64,000 nt of DNA from Methylomonas sp. LL1. Its GTDB lineage: Bacteria; Pseudomonadota; Gammaproteobacteria; Methylococcales; Methylomonadaceae. A program made the position numbers and the translations under genes. The notes under the pieces were generated by a model. The model was not told the DNA's origin, made no database searches, and saw nothing but the letters and a program-made list of their open reading frames with translations. The DNA lies in assembly GCF_015711015.1 (NCBI RefSeq), contig NZ_CP064653.1:2170001-2234000 (forward strand). The letters run 5' to 3'. Shown here piece after piece: positions 20,731 to 29,600 of this stretch (position 1 is its first letter; each line of letters starts with the position of its first letter).

Positions 20731-23267
20731 GAAGTTTTCTCGTCGGCATTATTGCCCATAAAAGTTTGTTGATAGCGCATATAGAAAAACGCGCCGCCCA
20801 GGGCCAGCATACCCAGCACGATGAAGGCAACGATACGGTAAATCTGTTCCAGCCGTGCCAGATCGATGAAAAACACCTTCCAGGCCACCAGCGCAAACAG
20901 CGCCAGACCGGTCAAGCGGAAGGCCGAAACTTGGTGCTTGATACCGGCAAACACCAGACTCAACGCAAAAATCGACCACAGAATCGACACGCCGCCGGAA
21001 CGCAGACCGGGCACGTATTGATACAGCAGCGAGTTGATCTCCAAGCTGAGGAAGGCGAACAGCAACACCAAGGCCGCGCCGCCCAGCCATTGCCGAATGT
21101 TGCCTGCCTCTTCGCCGATAGACGCCAAGCGGCGAAACGCGAACAGCAAAAAGCCTATGATCGCCGCAAAATCCAGCAAGCGCATCAGCGCCATCTGGAA
21201 GGAATAGGCGCCGCCATAGCGCAAAGTCCAGACGCTATCGTCATAAGCTATCTGTCCCAAATCGATGTCCCAGGACGGCAGGTCAAACAGCAGCAACTTG
21301 ATAGCCACGCCGATCAAAAATAGCCGCAAGGCTTGCAACAACCATGCACTGGGGCCGGACAGATAGCGCAGCAACAACAGCATACTCATCGCCAGCCACA
21401 CCAGCGTCAACACCGGCAGTTGCAGCGGCGGATACAGATAGCCGAAACTGCGGTAAAGCTCCAGTTGCAGCACCACGAACAGCATGCCGGCGACGATGAT
21501 CAGTGTCGCCTGCAACAACCAGTTATCCTTCAGCCACAACGGCACATCGTTGCCGGCTTCGCAGGCCAGCTCGGAAGCAGGCGCCGGCTTTTCGATCAAG
21601 GTGTACGCCAGTGCCAGCGAAGCAATCGGAATGCCGAAACTGATCACCCGCTCCAGCAAACTCAGCAAAAATTCGCCGAACGCCTGATCGCCGTCCATCG
21701 CCACGCCGTATTGTCCGGGCAAATCAATGAAACACAAGCGAACCACCACGATCAGGTACAGCAGGTAGGCCACCTGCCGTAAAAACGCGCTGCGCAATTT
21801 GCCGGCCATCCATAGCATCACCAATGCCTGCAACGACCAGCTGACGGTGATCCATTGGTTCGACAGCAGCAGCGGCAAGGTAATGGTGACGAAAAACGCC
21901 GCCAGACCGATGAAACTGACCAGCAACTCGCGGTCAGCCACCCGCCGCGCCAGGCAATAATAGACATGGACTACATAAAACGCCGCCAGCGCCACGGTCA
22001 GCATCGCCGTCCAGATTTGTCCGTACGCATCCTCGATCAAATCGTAGGCGGTCATGAAGAAAATCGCGGCATTGACGATCAGCGCCAGCAAATCCAGCAG
22101 CGTCGATTTAGTCCGGCTGACCAGGCAGAACAGAAACACCGTAGTCGAATACAACACAAAAAAGCCGCTCAAGAACGGCAACACCTGCCAAAAATAGCCG
22201 ATTTCGTATTTCTGCATCGAACCGAAAAACAGCAGGTAGTTGAAGAAAAAGCCCAGAAAATTCAGCAAATGCCACTGCTTGTACCAATTGACCGCCAGGA
22301 TGCCGACACCGAGCAGCAGCATGTAGCTGAACAAACCGGGGAAATTAACCTGGCCGGTGGACAGCAATATCGGCGTGCAATAGCCGCCGATGATGGCGAA
22401 TATCGCCACCAGCATCGAATCCAGGCGTATCGCCAATACGGCGGCGCAGGCGGTGACCAGGATCATCAAGGCAAAGGTCGGATAGGCCTCTATTAAATGA
22501 TAAAAACTATGGGCGGCAAACACGCTGAAATACAGCACCGCGATGCCGCCACCCAGCAAGCCCTGACTGAACAGATGATACTTGCCGCCAACCAGTCTTA
22601 CCCCGCCGATGATCATGCCGACGCCGGCCAGCACGGTCAACGCCACCCTGGCCTGCTCGCCGAGCAGACCGTTATCTATCGAATATTTCAGGAAAAAACC
22701 GATGCCGGTGACCAGAATCAAAACGCCGATCCGCAACAGCCAGTTGCTGGCCACCGCGTATTCCATGGCCACGCCTTCCGGCCTATGGCCTTCGCCGACG
22801 ATGATCCAGTTCCAGATTTCCTTCAATATTTTCTGAGCGGCCAGCTCGAAGCGGCTGGGTTCGGCGGGTTGCCAATCGGCTTGGCTCCAGGAATTTTCGG
22901 GCACTACTGCCGGTTCGGCGGCGGTTTCCATCATGGTTTCGGCTAAAGTTTCCGTGGCGAATTCCGTAGTCGGCGGAGCCGGTTCGATAGCGGCAGCCGG
23001 CATTTCGGCCAGCACTCGCTCAATCGACTGTGTGTGCGACTCGAATACCGCCGGCCTCGATGTTTCCGCGACCGGCGCGGCAACCCGCTGCGACAACTCG
23101 CGCAGCAATTTAGCGTTCTCGCTTAACGACTGCTCGATCTTGCGTAGCGCCTGCCCTATCTCATCGCGATAGCGATTCTGTCGCGACATGATCACCGCCA
23201 ACATCACGACCAGCGCCACCGGCACAATAATCAGTAAAAACACGATAAAACCCCAAAAATCGTCCAC
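20727..23267 (-). CDS. DUF2339 polytopic membrane protein
   Basis: This 846-residue protein has an N-terminal helix, a short low-complexity Glu/Ala/Pro-rich cytosolic linker (about 60-145), and then roughly two dozen hydrophobic helices filling the rest. This is the architecture of DUF2339. Start ATG 23267. It is paired with DUF3999 directly downstream. No catalytic motif is evident; the function is unknown, though the pairing suggests a joint envelope complex. Confidence 0.82.
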   Translation of the reverse strand: MDDFWGFIVFLLIIVPVALVVMLAVIMSRQNRYRDEIGQALRKIEQSLSENAKLLRELSQRVAAPVAETSRPAVFESHTQSIERVLAEMPAAAIEPAPPTTEFATETLAETMMETAAEPAVVPENSWSQADWQPAEPSRFELAAQKILKEIWNWIIVGEGHRPEGVAMEYAVASNWLLRIGVLILVTGIGFFLKYSIDNGLLGEQARVALTVLAGVGMIIGGVRLVGGKYHLFSQGLLGGGIAVLYFSVFAAHSFYHLIEAYPTFALMILVTACAAVLAIRLDSMLVAIFAIIGGYCTPILLSTGQVNFPGLFSYMLLLGVGILAVNWYKQWHLLNFLGFFFNYLLFFGSMQKYEIGYFWQVLPFLSGFFVLYSTTVFLFCLVSRTKSTLLDLLALIVNAAIFFMTAYDLIEDAYGQIWTAMLTVALAAFYVVHVYYCLARRVADRELLVSFIGLAAFFVTITLPLLLSNQWITVSWSLQALVMLWMAGKLRSAFLRQVAYLLYLIVVVRLCFIDLPGQYGVAMDGDQAFGEFLLSLLERVISFGIPIASLALAYTLIEKPAPASELACEAGNDVPLWLKDNWLLQATLIIVAGMLFVVLQLELYRSFGYLYPPLQLPVLTLVWLAMSMLLLLRYLSGPSAWLLQALRLFLIGVAIKLLLFDLPSWDIDLGQIAYDDSVWTLRYGGAYSFQMALMRLLDFAAIIGFLLFAFRRLASIGEEAGNIRQWLGGAALVLLFAFLSLEINSLLYQYVPGLRSGGVSILWSIFALSLVFAGIKHQVSAFRLTGLALFALVAWKVFFIDLARLEQIYRIVAFIVLGMLALGGAFFYMRYQQTFMGNNADEKTS

Positions 23268-23465
23268 GGCAAAACTCCCAGGCTAAGCATCAGAAGATGG
23301 CTTTCATGCCCAAGCATAGCCGCTCGCCGGCAAGATTACCACGTAGGGCATCCGGCGAGACGCTAGCCTTGGTTGATTCTAAGTCCGACAGATTTGCCGT
23401 TAGCTCGTTTCATTGTTACATTTCGGTATTCGATAAAATCCTGATAGCCGAATACGGAGGCCTTG

Positions 23466-25001
23466 ATGCGGATTTTTAACTTTTCTTTAGTCCGAACGCT
23501 CGGCCTGTTTATGCTGCTGTGTGTCACGCACAATCAGGCCTCCGCCACACCCAGCGACGACCCGGACATCCTGGCCCGGCGCGGCCAGCAAAAGCCGCCG
23601 CAAACCGCGTCCGAACCGCCGACCTTAACATTGGATAAACCGGCCGGCGGCTGGACCAGCGCGATGCAAATCACGGTGGCGGGCACTTGTTCCGACCCGG
23701 CGGCCGATCCGATCGTGGTCAACATCAACGGCGTCCGCTACTACGTGCGTAACGCCAACGGCGGTTTTTCCCGCGCCTTTCCGGCCGCCAAGGGCAAGAA
23801 TAGCGTGATCGCCGAATGCAGCAACAGCTCCGGTGTCGCCAAGGCCTCCACGGTAGTGGATGCGGTGATTTCACCTATTCCGTTGAAAGTGGTGCTGACC
23901 AGCGACAGCGATGGCGTGTATACCGATCTGCATATTTACGAACCGGATAAAAGCCATGTTTATTGGGCAGATACCAACTCGGACAGCGGCGGCATCTTCT
24001 TTTTGAATCAAAACGGCGACAGTTTCGATCAGGCCGGCTACGGCCCTTATCTATACGTGCATCCGGCCCCGCCCGTCGGCGTATTCAGGATAGACGCCAA
24101 CTATTGGCCGGGTGGCGCGGTACAACATACTCTAGCCAACTTGGACATCATCCTCGACGAAGGCCTGCCGACCGAAAGCCGGCGCCAGATACAAAAACCG
24201 TTGGCCAGGCCCGGCGAAACCAAGACTTTGGCCTACGTGGCAATCCAGGGCAACCGCCAGCCGGCGAAAATCTATGTGCCCGGCCAGGACGCCGAGCGCG
24301 ACATGCCGGCCGAAATACGGGATTACATCAGCCACGAACCCAAACGCGAGGGCGAGGATAACGGCGAGGCAGCAGGAGAATTAGGTTACTTGCTACCAGA
24401 AGACGAAAGCGCGCTGAGGCAGGTCGTCACCAACGTTGCGCTACTGCAGGCGCGCAAGCTCAGCCCGCTATGGGAACCCAAGCAACGCGATTGCGCGGGC
24501 CTGGTGCGTTTTGCTTACCGCACCGCTCTGGAACAACGCGACGCCAAACGCACCGCCAAATTAGGCATCCCGGCCAAGCTGAATCTGCCGCCCTTGTCCG
24601 AGCAGGCCCGGCAATTATTGCCCCAGTATCCTCGAATCTGGCAAACCGGCCTGGATAACGGCAATCCGCGCTACGGCCATTTTGCCGATGCGGAAACCCT
24701 GATCGGCTACAACTTTCGGCTGAAATCGCGGGAATTGGCGTCGGCCCGTAGCGGCGACCTGCTGGTATACCAAAAACCGCTGATCAACGATGAACCTTAT
24801 CATTTGATGCTGTTCGCCGCCGGCCGCGCCGAAAATCTGGCCGTTTACCATAACGGCGCCCAGGGCGACGAGGCCCAGGTGCGAGTGGTGCGGGTCAGTG
24901 AATTGCTGGAATCGCCCGATCCGGTGTGGATACCCCGCGCCGAAAACCCCTACTTCCTTGGAGTATACGAATGGAACCGCTTACGCCCTCAAAACGCCTG
25001 A
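23466..25001 (+). CDS. DUF2135-DUF1175 fusion protein (YfaP-YfaT-like)
   Basis: This 511-residue exported protein has a signal sequence at about 1-27. The middle part (about 140-215: [18 protein letters not shown], then [14 protein letters not shown] and [12 protein letters not shown] segments) matches DUF2135, as in E. coli YfaP. The C-terminal part (about 320-505) matches DUF1175 (YfaT). It contains [12 protein letters not shown] with C343, SGDLLVYQ, and YHLMLF with H446, a layout like NlpC/P60 cysteine peptidases. The start ATG 23466 follows GGAGG. It begins the macroglobulin locus; the next gene starts inside its 3' end. A separate yfaP and yfaT are the usual state, so this is a fusion. 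Confidence 0.8.
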   Translation: MRIFNFSLVRTLGLFMLLCVTHNQASATPSDDPDILARRGQQKPPQTASEPPTLTLDKPAGGWTSAMQITVAGTCSDPAADPIVVNINGVRYYVRNANGGFSRAFPAAKGKNSVIAECSNSSGVAKASTVVDAVISPIPLKVVLTSDSDGVYTDLHIYEPDKSHVYWADTNSDSGGIFFLNQNGDSFDQAGYGPYLYVHPAPPVGVFRIDANYWPGGAVQHTLANLDIILDEGLPTESRRQIQKPLARPGETKTLAYVAIQGNRQPAKIYVPGQDAERDMPAEIRDYISHEPKREGEDNGEAAGELGYLLPEDESALRQVVTNVALLQARKLSPLWEPKQRDCAGLVRFAYRTALEQRDAKRTAKLGIPAKLNLPPLSEQARQLLPQYPRIWQTGLDNGNPRYGHFADAETLIGYNFRLKSRELASARSGDLLVYQKPLINDEPYHLMLFAAGRAENLAVYHNGAQGDEAQVRVVRVSELLESPDPVWIPRAENPYFLGVYEWNRLRPQNA

Positions 25002-26659
25002 TTGCCATCTCGTTGGCGGTTACGTTGACCGCGACCGCCGGCATCGTCGCTTACTTCCAACTCTCGAAAAAGCCGCTAAGCCAGATGACGCGGCCCGATC
25101 TGCCGATGCTGGATCTGACGGTGAAGCTGCTCAATGTCGATGATCAGGAACTGGATGCCGCCGGCTCGCGAATCGGCGATATTGAGGAAGTACCGGCCGG
25201 CGACGAACGCTGTCCGGCCTTGAGCGGCGGCGATATTAGTTCCGCCACTGTAGTTTCGTCCGACCTGCGGCGCCCGGCCGACTGTCCACGCAAGGCCACC
25301 TGGACCATCAAAAAACATCCAGTAGCTTTTACGCTGTATTTCAATCAGGGCCAGACCTTTCTGAACTGGTGGGATAGCCAGCCGCAAATCAAAACACTGC
25401 TCGACAACCGTTTCTCGCGCGGCCTATTTTTCGGCTTGCTGCAAAGCCTGAAAGTCAAAGCCGAACAGCTCAACCTACAAGGCCTGCAAGGCGAGTTTCT
25501 GGCCCACCTGTTGCGCGACGCCATCGCCGCCAATGCCGAATTGCATTACGACATGGCCCACGGCAATCGGGGCTGGGTATTGAGTTATCTGCGCCACGAC
25601 AGCGCTTTTGCCGAACAGGCCTTGCCGGCGATGGCCGGATTGCTGGCCGGCAGCGGTTACAGGGTACCCAAACTACCCGAACCCATCCTGGAAATGAAAA
25701 TCGGTTTTCAGCAATTTTTCCTGACCGAATACCAGCACCGGATTTATCTGGCGCAAAGCCTGGAAGCCATGTTGAACGTGATCGACAGCGTGCTGCCAAT
25801 GTATGACCACGACCCGGCCCCGCTGAACCTGACGGTTCGCACCGAGGCCTTCATCAACCATCTGTTGCCGGTGCTGACCGGCTCGCCGACCTGGAATGCG
25901 CAATTCAATTTCGATCTGAAGGACGGCAAGTTGGGCGGATTGGTGCTGCCGGCCGGCCCATGGACCCGGCAACTACACGGCACGCTGTTCGAAGGCGTGC
26001 TGGCCAGCATCCCGCATGACGCCTTCGCCGCCGTTGCAGCCAGTTTGCGCTTGCCACCGACATTGACCGTTGACGACTGGCGCAAAGTCGCTAGCGAAGG
26101 TCCCTCGACGACGACGCCCGGTCCCGAACCGGGTGGCTTGGCGCTGGTCTGGGACTTCGACGCCGACAATCCGCGCGGCGCCATCGGCGTGATCGTCGCC
26201 AACCCCGCCGAGCCGCAAGCCAGCCAGGCTTATCAACAATATCTGCGCAACGCCGAACTTAGCGCCGAATGCGCCGGCGGTAGTGTATTCCTGGCCGCCA
26301 CCTCGCAAGGTTTACTGACCCGAATGAAGGAAGCTTGCGCCCGCCAATCCTTGAGTATTCTGGATTGGCAACGCGGCAGCGACAAACAACGTTTTTCGTC
26401 CGCGCAATTGATGACCTTCGTCAACCCCGGCGCCGGCATCCGCGAACTGTTCCTGGCCGGCGGTGCCGGCAATGCCCAGGACGCCAACGAGTTTTCCCCG
26501 CGCTGGCAACAGGATTACGAAAAAGCCAAGGCGGCGATGCGGCAGGATGGGGATAAATTGTTTGATAGTTTGCCGATTTTTAGTTATGCGGGGAAAGTTT
26601 CCGGCGATTCGGAAGTGAGTTTGGAGGGGAAATGGGTGGCGCGGGAGGTGGTGAAATGA
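24971..26659 (+). CDS. DUF2138 protein (YfaA-like)
   Basis: This 562-residue envelope protein has one N-terminal membrane anchor ([20 protein letters not shown], about 10-29) and a large periplasmic part. Segments such as [18 protein letters not shown] and [18 protein letters not shown] fit the DUF2138/YfaA family. Start ATG 24971 is preceded by GGAG at 8 bp and overlaps the upstream gene by 31 bp; the longer frame from 24926 adds unlike residues. It is followed by the macroglobulin gene with an ATGA overlap. The function is unknown, but it is always seen with the macroglobulin in yfa loci. Confidence 0.75.
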   Translation: MEPLTPSKRLIAISLAVTLTATAGIVAYFQLSKKPLSQMTRPDLPMLDLTVKLLNVDDQELDAAGSRIGDIEEVPAGDERCPALSGGDISSATVVSSDLRRPADCPRKATWTIKKHPVAFTLYFNQGQTFLNWWDSQPQIKTLLDNRFSRGLFFGLLQSLKVKAEQLNLQGLQGEFLAHLLRDAIAANAELHYDMAHGNRGWVLSYLRHDSAFAEQALPAMAGLLAGSGYRVPKLPEPILEMKIGFQQFFLTEYQHRIYLAQSLEAMLNVIDSVLPMYDHDPAPLNLTVRTEAFINHLLPVLTGSPTWNAQFNFDLKDGKLGGLVLPAGPWTRQLHGTLFEGVLASIPHDAFAAVAASLRLPPTLTVDDWRKVASEGPSTTTPGPEPGGLALVWDFDADNPRGAIGVIVANPAEPQASQAYQQYLRNAELSAECAGGSVFLAATSQGLLTRMKEACARQSLSILDWQRGSDKQRFSSAQLMTFVNPGAGIRELFLAGGAGNAQDANEFSPRWQQDYEKAKAAMRQDGDKLFDSLPIFSYAGKVSGDSEVSLEGKWVAREVVK

Positions 26660-29600
26660 ACTTGATTTTAGGATGGTTTATAGTTGTTAATCGGCTGTTT
26701 GTAGAAGGTTTCGCTGCCGCGACAGCTATTTTAAAGTCGGTTCTCGCACCGACAAGCGAGATACTTTTCTTTGCTTGTCCAAAGAAAAGTATCCAAAAGA
26801 AACGACACCCGGATGCCGCTTTGATCCTACGCTCCTCGCTTTTGACGAGGGTCGGCAGAAGGGGCTCCTGCCCCTCCGCCGACGAGCGGCCTCCCTGCCG
26901 CTCCCCTTTCGGGCAGTTCTCGCCAAAAGCTCCGGTGCTCGGCGCGGCATACGGGAGCAACCCCAATCTACTCCACCGCTGGCAATGCCGTATTAATAGC
27001 CTCTATATCCGAAGTCCGAATAACCAGAAACAAAAAACAGGTTGGGCTGAATGCAATGAAGCCCAACGATTTGGTTTTGTTGGGTTACGCTACGCTTTTA
27101 TGCCCTTAAGGGTAAACCCAACCTACATTTTCGATTTTTTCCAACAAATCGGATTCTCAAGTTCTCGGCGCAATAAAAATAATAAACACAATTTTGTTCG
27201 CACCCTTGGAGTAGGCGAGGGTTTTCTCCCGTTTGCCGCGCCGAGCACCGAAGCTTTTGAATGGAATTGCCCGACAGGGGCGAGGCAAGGATGCATCGCG
27301 TTGGCGGAGGGGCAGGGAAGCCCCTTCCGTCAACCCCGTTCAAAAGCTTCGGCGCGCAGGATCAAAGCGGCATTCGGGTCGCCTTTTCTTTGGATACTTT
27401 CTTTTGGCGACGCAAAAGAAAGTATCGCGACTGTCGGTCCGCGAACCGACTTCAAAAACACTTTCGCGACAGCGACACATTATTCAAACATCCGAATACA
27501 AACCATCTGTTTATTGCTCACGACACTGCTAATGCCGCTAAGCACCTGGGCCGGCAGCCCTTTCTATCTCACCGCCGAACGCAGCTTCAACAACACAGAA
27601 TCTCCCAGCATCCGCCTCGACTACACCGTCACCGATCAACCGATGCTGATTCGGGTGCTGAAAGCCAACAACCTGGAAACCTTCCTGGACGGCCAGTTCA
27701 ACGTCAGCCGCAGCTACGAGCAACCGGTCAGCGAGCTAAATCCCGGCCATTATTTCGCCAAAGGCCTCAACGCCGCGCAATCACCGCTGAAACTGTTTCG
27801 CGGCATGCTGGATGTGGAGTTTCGTAAATCCTTGAAGGAAACCAACTTCGGCGGCTCGGTGATGACCGTCACCGAAAAGCCGCTGGTGTTGGTGCCGCAG
27901 CAAATTCTGGTCGCTCCACCCGGCGGTTTTCAGGTGGTCAAGGAAAGTTATCTGGATTTGCAACACAACGGTCAAGCCACCCAAGACTTGGGCTGGTGGT
28001 TCGATCAAGATGCCTGGAGCGAAAATCGTTACAAAATCCGGCAACTCACGCTCGACCCGCTACCCGACGGGATTTATCTGTTGCAGGCCGTGCAAGGCAA
28101 GACCGAGGCCCAATGCCTGATTCAGGTCAGTAGTCTGTCGGTACAGGTCAAGCAATCCAGCGAACAATTGCTGGTGCGGGCGATGAACCGCGACCTGCAA
28201 CCGGTCGCCAACGCCAAGGTCAGCTACCGCGACGGACGCGGCCGCTGGCAAGCCGTGCCGGAAGCCACCAACGCCGCCGGCGAACTGAGTTTCAACAATC
28301 CCGAAGGCGTATTGGACGGCAAATTGCTGGTACGGGTCGATGCACCCGCCGCCAAGCCCGGCGAAGCGGTGCGCACCGCGCTGACCGCCACCGATTTCCT
28401 GCCGACCCAAGCCAAGGACGACTCGGTATTCGTCCTGACCGACCGGCCCATCTTCAAGCCCGGCGAGACTTTTTATTACAAGGGCATCGTCCGCAATTTG
28501 CAGGACGGCCAGTTGAAAATACCGGCCTTCCAATCCAAACAGACCGGCGTCTCGCTGATCCGCGCCGACGGTAACGCCACCGGTTTGCAAGGCCAAACCA
28601 CATTGACCGATTTCGGCTCGTTTTCCGGCAGCTTCGATCTCGATCCCGGCCAGACACCCGGCCTGTACCGCTTGCTGGCCGAGATTGACCACAAGGCTTA
28701 CGGCGGCGAATTTAGAGTGCGCGATTACATCAAGCCGACTTTTTACCTGGAATGGCTGGATAGAAGCCCGGTCGTGCAAGCCGGCCAACCGTTCAAGCTG
28801 AAATTCCGCGCCAAGCGTTACAGCGGCGGCACGCCGCAAAACGTCAAGTTCGAAGTGTTTTTGTACCGGAAAAAATTCGAGGCGCCGCAGTTCGTCGCCG
28901 AAGCCGGCGCCGGCTTGGCGGCCGGAAACGACTATTTCGGCCAAGTCAAATCCGCCGCGCCCTTGACCCAACCCAAGCGCCTGTATAGCTCCATCGAGGA
29001 ACGCCAGGCCGTCGAACTGAGCAATCCCTGGGAAACCGCAGCCAAGTTGGATGAAAGCGGCGACGGCAGTTTCGAATTTACCGTTCCGGCCGGCGATAAG
29101 GAAAAAGCCGATCAGGAATGGATTTATACGCTGATGGTACGCGCCCAGGATCAAAGCGGCGGCACGGCAGTATTAACCGATAACCTCTACGCTACCCTTT
29201 CGGAAGCCCAGCCGGCGCTGAGCTTCAATAAAACCGTGGCGGCGGTCGGCGATCAGGATTTGCAGTTGCTGCTGCAATCCAGTTATGCCGACGGCAAGCC
29301 TGCGCCTAAGGCCGGCGGCGTAATCGATGTGTTAATCGAGCAGCCGGGCACGGCCAAACATAGTTTAGTGAAACTGGATTTTGCCACCGACGAGCACGGC
29401 CGGCAGAAATTGACGATCCCGGCCTTGAAGGAATTCGGCCGCCTTACCGCCGTGGCCCGCCTGGAAACCCTGGACGGCCGCAGCCTAAATCATCCGGCCA
29501 GTTCTCAGCCCAGCACCTTGATCGTGGCCGGCAACGGCGGCGAAGCGGTGGCCGATAATCCGGAACTGGAGCTGTACACGCCGACCACCATCCTCAGCCC

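Noticed and set aside
23323..23359. 8-bp inverted repeat CTCGCCGG/CCGGCGAG before the DUF2135-DUF1175 gene
   Set aside because: It is short and GC-rich with a 21-nt spacer, so chance occurrence is likely; I did not list it as an operator.
23413..23439. Possible promoter TTGTTA...TAAAAT before the DUF2135-DUF1175 gene
   Set aside because: Spacing is only 15 bp and both boxes are weak.
28060..29154. 364-codon open frame antisense to the macroglobulin gene
   Set aside because: A GC-rich coding gene gives long antisense frames; there is no ribosome site or domain.
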